In this document: positions 36,067-44,476 of the stretch, piece after piece
How positions within the stretch are numbered: the stretch's first letter is position 1
How the letters are laid out: every line of letters starts with the position of its first letter
Source: Chloroflexota bacterium
GTDB lineage: Bacteria > Chloroflexota > Limnocylindria > Limnocylindrales > CSP1-4
DNA length: 63,674 nt
Assembly: GCA_021783095.1 (NCBI GenBank)
Contig: JAJXUG010000022.1
Location: forward strand, 1 to 63,674
Direction: 5' to 3'
Program-made: the position numbers and the translations under genes
Notes under the pieces: model-generated
Told to the model about the DNA's origin: nothing
The model's database searches: none
The model's input: the letters and a program-made list of their open reading frames with translations, nothing else

Positions 36067-37854
36067 TCAGTCCACGGTGAGCGTCTTGGACAGGTTGCGC
36101 GGGAAGTCCGGGTCGAAGCCGCGCAGCACGCTCATGTGGTACGAGAGCAGCTGGAGCGGGATCACCGAGAGCAGCGCGAACACGTGCGGGTCCGACGCCG
36201 GGATCGCGATCAGGTCGTCGCCGTTCGCCCGCAGCCGGGCGTCCTCCTGGGCGATCGTGATCGCCCGCGCCCCGCGGACCTTGACCTCGTTGATGCCGCT
36301 GATGATGAGCGGCGTGTCGGTGGGGCCGGCCACGAACACGATGGGGTAGCCGTCGTGCACAGCCGACAGCGGGCCGTGCTTGAATTCGGTCGAGAGCATG
36401 CCCTCACAGTGGGCGTAGGTGACCTCCTTGAGCTTGAGGGCGCCCTCGAGCGCGATCGGGTAGGTGGCGCCGTAGCCCAGGCAGTAGAGGTCGTCACAAT
36501 CGGCCAACTCGCGGGCGATCGTCTGGATCGGCGCGTCCACGGCCTCGATCGTCGCCTCCATCAGCTCCGGGATCCGCGCCAGCCCCGCGGTGTCCCGGCC
36601 GGCCAGCCGGTAGGCGAGGTGCAGGAACGCCACCACCTGGTTGGTGAACGTCTTGGTCGCCGGAACGCTGATCTCGAAGCCGCAGCCCAGCGGCAGGCAC
36701 AGGGCCGTCGCGCGCGTGAGCGCGGAGCCGACGACGTTGGCGAGGCCGAAGCTGGCCATCCCGCGACGATCGGCGGCCTCGAGCGCGTTGAGCACGTCCT
36801 TGGTCTCGCCCGACTGGCTCACGAAGATCCCCACGTCCTCAGGCCCCACGGCAGGCGCGTACTGGGCGATGAACTGGGGCGCCAGGACCGGGATCGCGAC
36901 ACGCCCGGCGATCTGGGCCAGGTACACCGAGCCGAGCAGCGCCGCGTGGTAGCTGGTCCCGCAGCCGACGAGGTACAGGTGGCGGGCGTGGCGCATCCGC
37001 TCGACCAGGGGTTCCACGTCCGCGCTCGCGTCGAGCAGGTGGAGGAGCTCGCGGGCCACCTGCGGCTGCTCGTGGATCTCCTTGGTCATGAAGTGGGGGA
37101 AGCCGCCCTTGCGCGCGGCGTCCATCGTCTCGCTCACGGTCTCGACGGGGCGCTCGAGCACCTCGCCGTCCCCGACCGAGCGCACCTCCGCGCGGTCCGC
37201 CCACAGCGTGACGATCTCGCCATCGTTGAGCCGGATCACGTCGCGCGTCAGCGGCAGGATGGACGGCAGGTCCGACGACACGCAGGTGAACCCGTCGCCG
37301 ATGCCCACGACGAGCCCCGAGCCCTTCTTGAACGCGTAGAGGCGGTCGTCGTCCGCACGGCCGATGACGAACGAGTAGTCGCCCTCGAGGTCGCGGTAGG
37401 CGAGCCGGATGGCGTCGATGAGGCTCGCGCCGGCCCGGACGTGGCGCTCCACGGCGTGGACGCAGCTCTCGCCGTCGTTCTCGGACCGGACCGTCATCCC
37501 CTCGGCGGCGAACTCGACACGGAGCTCCGCGTTGTTGACCACGTTGCCGTTGTGCGCGCCGGCCATCGTGCCCTCGGAATCGAGGTGCGGCTGGGCGTTG
37601 ACCAGCGACGGCGCGCCGAACGTGGCCCAGCGCAGCTGCGTGATGCCCCGGCTGCCGCGCATCTCGCGCAGGCCGTGCCGCTCGGCCACCGCGTCCACCT
37701 TGCCCACGTCCTTGCGCAGGTCGATCATCCCGTCGTGGAAGGTCGCCGCGCCGACGGAGTCGTAGCCGCGGTAGGTGAGCCGCCGTGCGGCCTCGACCAG
37801 GATCGGGCCGAGGGCCTCGTCCCGATTGGTCACGTAGCCAAAGACGCCGCACAT
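36067..37854 (-). CDS. glmS: Glutamine--fructose-6-phosphate aminotransferase
   Basis: A 595-residue GlmS that makes glucosamine 6-phosphate from fructose 6-phosphate and glutamine, the entry step to cell-wall amino sugars. The N-terminal Ntn glutaminase starts MCGVFGYV with the nucleophile Cys2 after Met removal, and shows AHNGNVVNN. The two SIS domains carry LVGCGTSYHAALLG, FVSQSGETKDVLNAL and EVTYAHCEGMLSTEFKHGPLS. The family's end KTLTVD is complete. ATG 37852-37854 is set by the need for Cys2; longer frames upstream are spurious. No glmS ribozyme could be identified upstream. Confidence 0.95.
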   Translation of the reverse strand: MCGVFGYVTNRDEALGPILVEAARRLTYRGYDSVGAATFHDGMIDLRKDVGKVDAVAERHGLREMRGSRGITQLRWATFGAPSLVNAQPHLDSEGTMAGAHNGNVVNNAELRVEFAAEGMTVRSENDGESCVHAVERHVRAGASLIDAIRLAYRDLEGDYSFVIGRADDDRLYAFKKGSGLVVGIGDGFTCVSSDLPSILPLTRDVIRLNDGEIVTLWADRAEVRSVGDGEVLERPVETVSETMDAARKGGFPHFMTKEIHEQPQVARELLHLLDASADVEPLVERMRHARHLYLVGCGTSYHAALLGSVYLAQIAGRVAIPVLAPQFIAQYAPAVGPEDVGIFVSQSGETKDVLNALEAADRRGMASFGLANVVGSALTRATALCLPLGCGFEISVPATKTFTNQVVAFLHLAYRLAGRDTAGLARIPELMEATIEAVDAPIQTIARELADCDDLYCLGYGATYPIALEGALKLKEVTYAHCEGMLSTEFKHGPLSAVHDGYPIVFVAGPTDTPLIISGINEVKVRGARAITIAQEDARLRANGDDLIAIPASDPHVFALLSVIPLQLLSYHMSVLRGFDPDFPRNLSKTLTVD

Positions 37855-38397
37855 GGCGAAGGTTCTCCCGGTGGGTAATCGAAGGTGGGTGCCGGGTGCG
37901 GGGCGCTGATCGCGCCTATCGTGCCCGGTCCTGCCCCGACGCGCGACCGCGCTGACAGCCGACAACCGAGTGAGCCGGCTCCCGGGACCGTGAGCGGGCC
38001 CCCGCGAGCGTCGCGAAGCGAGCCGCGGCGGCCATCGCACTTGATGCGACGACGGGAGCCGTTCGGCGTCCAGGCGCCGCCGCGGCCCCGACGGCCGCAG
38101 GGAGGCGGCCGCCTCGGCGAGGCATCGCCTCGCTGCAACGTGAGCCGGACGCGGCACCCGTGAGCGCCGTGCCGCACGAGACCCCGCCGGGCAGGGAGCC
38201 CGAGCCGTCAACCTGTTCCGATGAGGCCAAGCGCGTGCTCCGTCATCGGGCCGTTGCCGAGGTCGGCCTCCCGAGTGGCCGGCCTCGGCACTTGTCGGGC
38301 GAGCTTGTCCTGCGCAAGGAGGCGCGGGGTTGGCCGGGATTCGGCTGGTCTGGCGGCTGGGCTTGCGCGGGTTGTCCGGTGCCCTGCTGGCGGCTCG
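37855..38397. other. Divergent intergenic region between glmS and the transsulfuration genes
   Basis: About 540 bp with no convincing gene. It holds a strong hairpin at 38255-38290 (14-bp arms beginning TGCCGAGG, one mismatch, 8-nt loop), which might terminate stray transcription toward either side. I found no clear glmS promoter. The short open frames here lack motifs and ribosome sites. Confidence 0.5.
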
Positions 38398-38426
38398 TTG
38401 CGCCATTCGCGGGACGCTGTTAGGGT
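38398..38426 (+). promoter_or_regulatory. Promoter of the leader peptide/transsulfuration operon
   Basis: TTGCGC (38398-38403), 17 bp, TAGGGT (38421-38426). The first ATG lies 9 nt after the -10 box, consistent with a leaderless or nearly leaderless leader-peptide mRNA. The transcript would run 270 nt before the cystathionine beta-synthase-like start. Confidence 0.5.
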
Positions 38427-38435
38427 CTGGGCCTG

Positions 38436-38546
38436 ATGCACGACCAGCACACCTCGGCCACGCTCCCGGCGCCCCGCCCCTCCGGCTCGGCGTCCGCCTG
38501 CACGTGTCGCTGGCGGCCCCGGCGCTGTGAGGGCAGCGGCTGGTGA
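38436..38546 (+). CDS. Candidate Cys-containing leader peptide upstream of Cys/Met genes
   Basis: A 36-codon frame starting at the likely transcription start. Its product ends ACTCRWRPRRCEGSGW, so its only Cys codons (three) cluster in the last third. It has no ribosome site, matching a leaderless start. The next gene is a cysteine/cystathionine synthase-like enzyme, 148 bp downstream. Between them are short self-complementary blocks (GCCGAG/CTCGGC, and ATCCGCGG with CCGCGGAT) that could form alternative structures. Ribosome stalling at Cys codons could therefore tune the downstream genes, as known for Cys-containing upstream ORFs in mycobacteria. Function and even expression are inferred. 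Confidence 0.4.
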   Translation: MHDQHTSATLPAPRPSGSASACTCRWRPRRCEGSGW

Positions 38547-38694
38547 GCCGAGGCTCGGCATCCGCGGCCGAACCCCACTCGCCCAGCCACCCAGGTGCCG
38601 CGGATCCGCCAAGGACCGCGGCTCTGCTGTTCCCCCGCCGATGGCCGCCGGACTCCCTCGCCGCGCCCCGCCGCTTCCTGGTTCGGAGGTTCCC

Positions 38695-39867
38695 GTGCAC
38701 CCGATGCGCCTCGCGTCGTTGTTCGACGCTCCCATGGACTACGCCGACACCGTCCTCGACCTGATCGGGGACACGCCCCTCGTCCGCCTCCGGCGCGTCG
38801 TTGCCGACCTCGGACCCGAAGAAGCCCAGCCCCTCCTCCTCGCGAAGCTCGAGATGCTCAACCCGGGCGGCTCGGTCAAGGACCGCATCGGCGTGCGGAT
38901 GATCGAGGCCGCCGAGCGTTCCGGCGCGCTCAAGCCGGGCGGCACGATCGTCGAGCCGACCAGCGGCAACACCGGCGTCGGGCTTGCGATCGCGGCCAAC
39001 CTGCGCGGCTACCGCTGCATCTTCGTCATGGCCGACAAGCAGGCCGAGGAGAAGCAGGCGCTCCTGCGAGCCTACGGCGCCCAAGTGGTCGTCTGCCCGA
39101 CCGACGTGCCGCCAGAGTCTCCGGACAGCTACTACAAGACCGCCGAGCGTCTGGCCCACGAGACGCCCGGCGCCTGGATGCCCGGCCAGTACTGGAACCC
39201 CGAGAACCCGCGGACGCACGAGCTCACCACGGGTCCCGAGATCTGGCGCCAGACCGGCGGCAATGTCACGCACCTCGTGGCCGGCGCTGGGACCGGCGGG
39301 ACGCTGTCCGGCACCGCGAGATTCCTGCGCTCGAAGCGGCCGGACCTCGTCGTGGTCGGCGGCGACACCGAGGGGAGCGTCTTCTCCGGCGACACGCCGC
39401 ATCCCTATCTGACCGAGGGCGTGGGCGAGGACTTCTTCCCCGAGACGATCGACACGTCGCTCGTCGACCGCTGGGTCCGGGTGCCGGACCGCGAGGCCTT
39501 CGCCGCGGCACGGTCGCTGGCGCGGCTCGAGGGGATCCTGGCGGGCGAGTCGTCGGGGACGGCGCTCGTGGCCGCCCGCGAGGCGGTGCGTTCGCTGGTC
39601 GAGACTGGCGATGGCCGCGGCAAGGTGGTCGTCGTGATCCTCCCGGACACGGGCCGCAACTACCTCTCGAAGCTGTTCAACGACGACTGGCTCCGCGACC
39701 ACGGGCTGGCGGACGAGCGAGCCTCGGGGGCCGCAGCCGCAGCCGCAGCCGCAGCCGCAGCCGAAGCCGGGGCCGAAGTCGACAAGGCCGTTTCGGCGCT
39801 CGGAGCCAGGGCGAGACGGCGAGCCAGGGCCGGCGCCGAACCCGTGAAGCGCGAGGCACGCGCATGA
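38695..39867 (+). CDS. Cystathionine beta-synthase/cysteine synthase-like PLP enzyme
   Basis: A 390-residue fold-type II PLP enzyme. PLP Lys is K62 in LNPGGSVKDRIG; the substrate loop is VEPTSGNTGVGLAIAA and the phosphate cup is VAGAGTGGTLSG. The order and next-door cystathionine gamma-synthase/lyase gene suggest a cystathionine beta-synthase role, condensing serine or acetylserine with homocysteine or sulfide. The regulatory CBS pair found in longer homologues is missing. Instead, the end holds a poly-Ala run and an Arg/Ala-rich tail. I chose GTG 38695 with GGAGG exactly 5 nt upstream over ATG 38704. It overlaps the next gene as ATGA. Confidence 0.85.
   Translation: MHPMRLASLFDAPMDYADTVLDLIGDTPLVRLRRVVADLGPEEAQPLLLAKLEMLNPGGSVKDRIGVRMIEAAERSGALKPGGTIVEPTSGNTGVGLAIAANLRGYRCIFVMADKQAEEKQALLRAYGAQVVVCPTDVPPESPDSYYKTAERLAHETPGAWMPGQYWNPENPRTHELTTGPEIWRQTGGNVTHLVAGAGTGGTLSGTARFLRSKRPDLVVVGGDTEGSVFSGDTPHPYLTEGVGEDFFPETIDTSLVDRWVRVPDREAFAAARSLARLEGILAGESSGTALVAAREAVRSLVETGDGRGKVVVVILPDTGRNYLSKLFNDDWLRDHGLADERASGAAAAAAAAAAAEAGAEVDKAVSALGARARRRARAGAEPVKREARA
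39731..39760 (+). repeat. Hexanucleotide microsatellite (CCGCAG)5
   Basis: Five perfect CCGCAG units inside the cystathionine beta-synthase-like gene encode part of its poly-Ala run near residues 346-357. Copy number may vary without breaking the frame, since the unit is six bases. Confidence 0.85.
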
Positions 39868-41096
39868 CGCCCGCGCCTCACGCGTTCGACGCGCCCGACG
39901 CGTTCGACACGCTCGCCGTCCACGCCGGCGCCGAGCCCGACGCCGAGAGCGGCGCCGTGACCCCGCCGATCGTGATGTCCAGTACCTTCGCCCAGGACGG
40001 CGTCGGCCGGCCGCGCAACGGCTGGGAGTACAGCCGGAGCGGGAACCCGACGCGTGACCGGCTCGAGCGGGCGGTCGCCGCCCTCGAGGGCGGCCAGTTC
40101 GGCATCGCCTTCGCGTCGGGTTCGGCCGCCACGGCCACGATCGCCGAGCTGGCCGGGCCGGGCGACGAGGTGGTGGTGGGCGACGACGTCTACGGCGGGA
40201 CCTACCGGCTGTTCGAGGGGGTGGCCCGCCCGAGAGGCGTCGTCCCTCGCTACGCCGATGTGTCGGCCGGGGGCCCGGGTGTGGCCGCGGCGCTGCACGC
40301 CGTCCTGACCGAGAAGACCCGTCTGGTCTGGTTCGAGACGCCGTCGAACCCGCTGCTCAAGGTCACCGACATCGCCGAGGCGGTCCGCGTCGTGCGTGAC
40401 CGCGCTGGCGACGGGCGTCGACCGCTGGTCGTCGTGGACTCGACGTTCGCATCGCCGGCGCTCCAGCGGCCGCTCGCGCTGGGTGCGGACATCGTGGTCC
40501 ACTCCTCGACCAAGTACCTCGGCGGCCACGCGGACACGGTGGGCGGGATCGCGGTCACCAGCGACCCGTCGGTCGCGGAGCGGCTGCGGTTCCTCCAGAA
40601 CGCCATCGGCGCGGTGCCGTCGCCGTTCGACTGCTTCCTCGTCCTCCGGGGCCTGCGCACGCTGCCGATCCGCATCGAGCGGCATTTGGCCAACGCTGGC
40701 GCCGTCGCTGCGTTCCTCGCCGCGCGCGACGACGTGGCGCGCGTCTACTACCCGGGCCTGCGCGACGGGCGGCACGCCCATCCCGGCGCGGACGTGGCGG
40801 CGCGGCAGATGCGCGGTCCGGGCGGGATGGTCTCGTTCGTGCCCGCCCCGTCTGGCGGCCAGACGGCGCGCGACCGGGCCGTGTGCATCGCGGAGTCGAC
40901 CCGCCTGTTCACCCTCGCGGAGTCGCTCGGCGGCGTGGAGTCGCTGCTCGAGCTCCCGGCCGCGATGACGCACCTCTCGGTCGCAGGATCGCCGCTCGAG
41001 GTGGACCCGGCGCTGATCCGGCTGTCCGTGGGGATCGAGGCCGCGGATGACCTCATCGCCGACCTTGGCACGGCGCTCGACCGCAGTCTCGCCTAG
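39864..41096 (+). CDS. Cystathionine gamma-synthase/gamma-lyase
   Basis: A 410-residue Cys/Met-metabolism PLP enzyme. Landmarks are EYSRSGNPTRDRLERAVAAL, FASGSAAT, VWFETPSNPLLKVTDIA, VVDSTFASP and the PLP Lys K217 in HSSTKYLGGHADTV. Sequence alone cannot separate gamma-synthase (cystathionine from O-acyl-homoserine) from gamma-lyase (cystathionine to Cys). Paired with a cystathionine beta-synthase-like enzyme, reverse transsulfuration from Met to Cys is the more likely direction. Start ATG overlaps the upstream stop (ATGA), so the pair is translationally coupled. Confidence 0.9.
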   Translation: MTPAPHAFDAPDAFDTLAVHAGAEPDAESGAVTPPIVMSSTFAQDGVGRPRNGWEYSRSGNPTRDRLERAVAALEGGQFGIAFASGSAATATIAELAGPGDEVVVGDDVYGGTYRLFEGVARPRGVVPRYADVSAGGPGVAAALHAVLTEKTRLVWFETPSNPLLKVTDIAEAVRVVRDRAGDGRRPLVVVDSTFASPALQRPLALGADIVVHSSTKYLGGHADTVGGIAVTSDPSVAERLRFLQNAIGAVPSPFDCFLVLRGLRTLPIRIERHLANAGAVAAFLAARDDVARVYYPGLRDGRHAHPGADVAARQMRGPGGMVSFVPAPSGGQTARDRAVCIAESTRLFTLAESLGGVESLLELPAAMTHLSVAGSPLEVDPALIRLSVGIEAADDLIADLGTALDRSLA

Positions 41097-41149
41097 GCCG
41101 GCGACAAGCGAGCCACGCGCCGCCCGCTGGACAGCTGGCTCCCGGAGGA

Positions 41150-41530
41150 GATACGGAGGGCGATCCGGGCGGACTCGCCCTCCGGCCCCAGATCTCGGCG
41201 GCCGCCTCGCGGCGGACCTGCTCGAGGGCCGAGAGGAGCACCTCCGTGGCCTGCGCGCCCGGCATGCCGTACTTGCGGTCGAGCACGAAGGACGGGACCG
41301 AGTTGATCCCCAGCGCCGCCGCCTCCTCGAGGTCGAGTGCCACCGAGTCCGCGAAGGCTCCGGACGCCAGCGCCTCGGCCGCCTCGGCCTCGGGCACGCC
41401 CACCTCGGCCGCCAGCCGCGCGAGCGTCGCCGGGTCCTCGAGCAGCTGGCCCTCGACCAGCTGCGCCCGGAGCAGCCGCTCGTGGGCCTCGGGGCCCGGG
41501 CCCGCCAAGCGCGCATGCGCACCACGAGCG
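41150..41530 (-). pseudogene. N-terminally truncated DsbA/FrnE-like oxidoreductase
   Basis: The minus strand encodes the C-terminal half of a FrnE-type DsbA protein: PEAHERLLRAQLVEGQLLEDPATLARLAAEVG, then GINSVPSFVLDRKYGMPGAQATEVLLSALEQV. The N-terminal thioredoxin half with the active-site CxxC or CPWC is absent. The upstream DNA instead contains the start of the MFS gene on the other strand. The remnant therefore marks the end point of an old deletion or inversion. An open frame from 41592 exists, but its first 30 residues are not family-like. Confidence 0.75.
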
Positions 41531-41564
41531 AAGCAAAAGCCCCGCACGTGGCAACCTTGTCGCG

Positions 41565-42866
41565 ATGGCCTCAGTGTCGCTCCCGCCCGCATTCGCCGTT
41601 CCCGCCTACCGGTGGTACTGGTCGAGCCAGCTCGTCTCTGGCGCCGGGACCTGGGCGCAGAGCGTCGCGCAGGCCTGGCTGGTGCTCCAGCTGACCAACT
41701 CGGCGTTCGCCCTGGCCGTCATCACCACGCTCCAGTTCCTGCCGATGCTGGTGTTCCCGCTGCTCGGCGGCGTGCTCGCGGACCGGCTGCCGCGACGGCG
41801 TGTGCTGGTGACGACCCAGATCGGCGCCATGCTCCAGGCCGTGGTCCTCGGCCTCCTCGTCTGGTCCGGGCACGTCCAGTACTGGGAGGTGGGGGTCCTC
41901 GCGCTCGGCCTCGGGCTCACGAACGCGTTCGGCAACCCGGCGCAGGCGGCACTCGTGCCGGAGATCGTCGGCCGCGACCTGGTGGGCAACGCCGTGGCGC
42001 TCAACAGCATCCAGTTCAACGTGGCGAGGCTGCTCGGCGGCGGGATCGGCGGGGCGATGGTCGCGGTGTTCGGCGTCCCGACGACGCTGTTCCTCAACGC
42101 CGCGAGCTTCGTGCCGTCGATCGCAGTCCTGGCGGTGCTCCCGCTCGCCTTCGCCCGCCCCCCGCACGCCCGCGAGGGCGCAGACCCCAACGCCGCCCAG
42201 GCGCGCATCGTCACCGACATCGGCGCGGGCGTCCGCTATGCGCTGGGCGACCGGGCGATCCGCCGCGTGCTCGCGCTGTTCGGCGTCGTGGGGCTGCTGG
42301 GGTTCAACTGGTCGGTCGCGACGCCGCTGCTGGCGTTCACGCTGGGAGCAGGCGCGACGGGCTTCGGCGTGATGCAGGCGGCGCTCGGCGCGGGCTCGCT
42401 CGTGGCGGGCATCGCGCTCATGCGGACGCGCGTGGCCACCGAGCGACGGTTCCTCGTGGGCGCCATCGCCCTGGGCACCGTGCTCATCCTGCTGGGGATC
42501 TCGCCCCTGTACGGCGCGAGCGTCGGCCTGATGTTCTTCGGCGGGATGGGCGGCGTCACGGCTTCGGTGACGTCGAACACGCGCCTCCAGCTGCTCTCGG
42601 TCGACGCCTACCGCGGCCGCGTCATGAGCCTGTTCACCCTGCTGATGGGCGGCTCGTCGCCGATCGGGGCGCTGCTCATCGGCGGGATCGCGCAGGTGGC
42701 CGGGATCCAGGTGGGCGTGCTGGTCTTCGGCGTGGCCCTGGTGGCAGGCCTTCTCGTGATCCTCGTGCTCGACCGCTCGTATGCGGAGCCGCGGGACCCT
42801 GATCCCGTCAGTGCGGCATCGTCAGCCTCGGCCGCAACGGCGAGCGGAATGGGTCGCGCCCCGTGA
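41565..42866 (+). CDS. MFS transporter (enterobactin exporter/EntS-like class)
   Basis: A 433-residue major facilitator protein with 12 predicted spans. It opens YRWYWSSQLVSGAGTWAQSVAQAWLVLQLT and shows the loop 2-3 motif GGVLADRLPRRRVL. This subgroup (MFS_3-like) includes siderophore and drug exporters, yet the substrate is unknown. ATG 41565 lacks an obvious ribosome site. The gene directly abuts a DsbA remnant upstream and a 40-bp-period repeat array downstream. Confidence 0.85.
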   Translation: MASVSLPPAFAVPAYRWYWSSQLVSGAGTWAQSVAQAWLVLQLTNSAFALAVITTLQFLPMLVFPLLGGVLADRLPRRRVLVTTQIGAMLQAVVLGLLVWSGHVQYWEVGVLALGLGLTNAFGNPAQAALVPEIVGRDLVGNAVALNSIQFNVARLLGGGIGGAMVAVFGVPTTLFLNAASFVPSIAVLAVLPLAFARPPHAREGADPNAAQARIVTDIGAGVRYALGDRAIRRVLALFGVVGLLGFNWSVATPLLAFTLGAGATGFGVMQAALGAGSLVAGIALMRTRVATERRFLVGAIALGTVLILLGISPLYGASVGLMFFGGMGGVTASVTSNTRLQLLSVDAYRGRVMSLFTLLMGGSSPIGALLIGGIAQVAGIQVGVLVFGVALVAGLLVILVLDRSYAEPRDPDPVSAASSASAATASGMGRAP

Positions 42867-42870
42867 AGTT

Positions 42871-43030
42871 GGCCCAGACGCTCGCCCGGCGAGTGTTCGA
42901 CGGGCAACGACACCCCAACACTCGGGTGGCGAGTACTCCGGACGTCTGGATCGCCAAACACTCGCAAGGCGAGTACTCGCCACGAACCTCTCGTCCAGCA
43001 CTCGCGCGCCGAGTGTCTGGGGATCCGTGT
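42871..43030. repeat. Four-unit, 40-bp-period palindromic repeat array
   Basis: Four units begin at 42871, 42911, 42951 and 42991, spaced exactly 40 bp. Each contains at the same offset a core like ACACTCGNNNGGCGAGT, an imperfect palindrome (CTCG...CGAG), followed by ACTC or GTTC. The remaining 16-18 bp differ between units. It lies between the converging MFS gene and the DUF5667 gene, 4 bp after the MFS stop. It is too short-spaced and diverged for a CRISPR. It could be a set of protein-binding sites on one DNA face or a row of RNA hairpins. Confidence 0.75.
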
Positions 43031-43200
43031 GCAGCTTCGTGGCCCATGGAGACGTGCCGCTCGGGCCAGCCTCTGCACCGGCGAGCTTCGACCACCGACG
43101 GGTCGCGACGGTCGTCCTCGACGAGGCGAGCAACGAGACCCTCATCGATGTCCCGTGAAGTCGAGCGGCGTTCGCCCGCAGCGGGCCGCGAAACGTCGCG

Positions 43201-43267
43201 CATCGGGGCCCGTCGGGGCCCCGATGCGCTTGTCTGGCGAGGGCCGACTGGGGGGGGAGTCGGCCCG
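43201..43267 (-). terminator. Paired hairpins after the DUF5667 gene
   Basis: Two stable stems follow the DUF5667 stop on the minus strand: GGGCCGACT with AGTCGGCCC around a G-rich loop (43241-43265), and CATCGGGGCC with GGCCCCGATG (43201-43226). The closest is 75 bp past the stop. A bidirectional terminator between the convergent genes is likely. Confidence 0.5.
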
Positions 43268-43342
43268 CGCCCTGCCTGGTGCCGTCCTGATCGGACGGCC
43301 GGCAATTCGTCAGGGATCGGCGCGTCGCGCCTGCGCGGGTTC

Positions 43343-44476
43343 CTAGCGGCCCCTGCCCGAGCTTGCGCCCGGGTCATTGCCCGAGGCGGACCCTCCCGCG
43401 CTGCTCGGGCCCGGCGACGCCGACCCTCCCCCGGATCCGCCCTGCCCCGACGACGGCGTCGCATCGCCGGCGCCTGCTCCCTGCCCGCCGTCACCCGATC
43501 CCGTGGGTCCATGCGGACTGGCGGCGGGCGTCCGCATGGGCGCGGCGCTGGGAGATGGACCGGGCGTTCGGGTGGGGCCGCTCGATGCACCTGGCCCTCC
43601 TGACGGGCCGGGCTGTTGCGTCCCTGCCGGCTGCCCCGTTGCGCTGGGCCCGCCGGAGCCGCGCTGCTGTGACGGGCCCGTGGATTGGGCTGGCGCCGTG
43701 GGCGGGCCCGAAGAGCTGCTGCTGGGCGTCGCCGGGCCATTCCCGGGCCCAGGACCCGGCGAGCCGTCGCCGCCAAACTGACCCAGGGCCGCAAGGAGGT
43801 CGCCCGCCGCGGCCTGGACCCGCGCGGCGGCGTCGGCCAGCGCCGCGTCGCCCGCATCGATCCGCGCGATGGTGCTGAGCTGGGCGCGGACGCGGAGGCC
43901 GAGACCAGCGTCCGCCGCCGCTGCGGGGAGCGGCCCCTCGGCCGCCTCATCGGCGATTCGCGCGTAGGCGAGGAGCGCCGCCTCGACAGCTCCAGCGTCG
44001 CCGGAACTGGTCGCACGCTCGGCCTCGACGACCCGTTGGTCCATCCGCGAGAGCTGCGCCTCCGCTCGAGCAGTGGGGTCGGACGGGAGGAACAGGCCCT
44101 CGGCCGCGACGCGAGCCGGATAGAGGGGCCAGCCCGGACTGGACGCCGCGACCGCGGTCGCCCCCGTTACGACGAGCACGCTCGCGGCCACGAGGACGAG
44201 GCCAGCGCGGCGACCGCGTCGGCGGTGCACGGCTGCCGCGCTGGCGAGGGAACGGGCGCTGGGAAGTGCGCCCGATGGAGTGGTGCTGATGGTGGCGTTG
44301 GCGAAGGCGCCCAGGACGGCGGCCCGGCTGGCGGACGCCGCAGGCCCGTTGTCGTCGCCGGCCTTGGCCCGCCGCGCGACGATGGCCGCCACGTCCTCGA
44401 CGCCGTGGTCGTCCCACGGCTCGTCGGCGGAGGGCTCGGGCGCGAGACCCAGGAGGCGGGCCAGCCGGCTGGTCAT
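43343..44476 (-). CDS. DUF5667 protein, likely anti-sigma partner
   Basis: A 377-residue protein with one transmembrane helix (GLVLVAASVLVVTGATAVAASS, about 92-113). A DUF5667 extracytoplasmic region follows (PGWPLYPARVAAEGLFLPSDPTARAEAQLSRMDQRV), and about 150 C-terminal residues are nearly only Gly, Pro, Ser, Ala and Thr. DUF5667 proteins are commonly encoded next to ECF sigma factors. The cytoplasmic N-terminus would hold the sigma factor, and the long outer tail could sense the envelope. Its start overlaps the sigma factor stop (ATGA), so they are made together. The anti-sigma role is an inference from context. Confidence 0.75.
   Translation of the reverse strand: MTSRLARLLGLAPEPSADEPWDDHGVEDVAAIVARRAKAGDDNGPAASASRAAVLGAFANATISTTPSGALPSARSLASAAAVHRRRGRRAGLVLVAASVLVVTGATAVAASSPGWPLYPARVAAEGLFLPSDPTARAEAQLSRMDQRVVEAERATSSGDAGAVEAALLAYARIADEAAEGPLPAAAADAGLGLRVRAQLSTIARIDAGDAALADAAARVQAAAGDLLAALGQFGGDGSPGPGPGNGPATPSSSSSGPPTAPAQSTGPSQQRGSGGPSATGQPAGTQQPGPSGGPGASSGPTRTPGPSPSAAPMRTPAASPHGPTGSGDGGQGAGAGDATPSSGQGGSGGGSASPGPSSAGGSASGNDPGASSGRGR

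Noticed and set aside
35968..37878. A 636-codon plus-strand frame over glmS
   Set aside because: Antisense shadow of glmS; the minus strand has the full GlmS sequence.
37855..37960. glmS ribozyme upstream of glmS
   Set aside because: An AGCGCC occurs in the leader, but I could not lay out the conserved core and pseudoknot; the ribozyme is mostly known from Firmicutes and relatives.
36067..39702. glmS extended to 1211 codons
   Set aside because: GlmS needs Cys as residue 2, and the extension crosses the divergent promoter region and the transsulfuration gene.
42991..43020. CIRCE (HrcA) heat-shock operator
   Set aside because: GCACTC/GAGTG arms resemble it, but the gap is 7 rather than 9 bp, outer TTA/TAA arms are missing and no heat-shock gene follows.
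42871..43030. CRISPR array
   Set aside because: Only four units, cores differ in sequence, spacers would be about 16-18 bp, and no cas genes are nearby.
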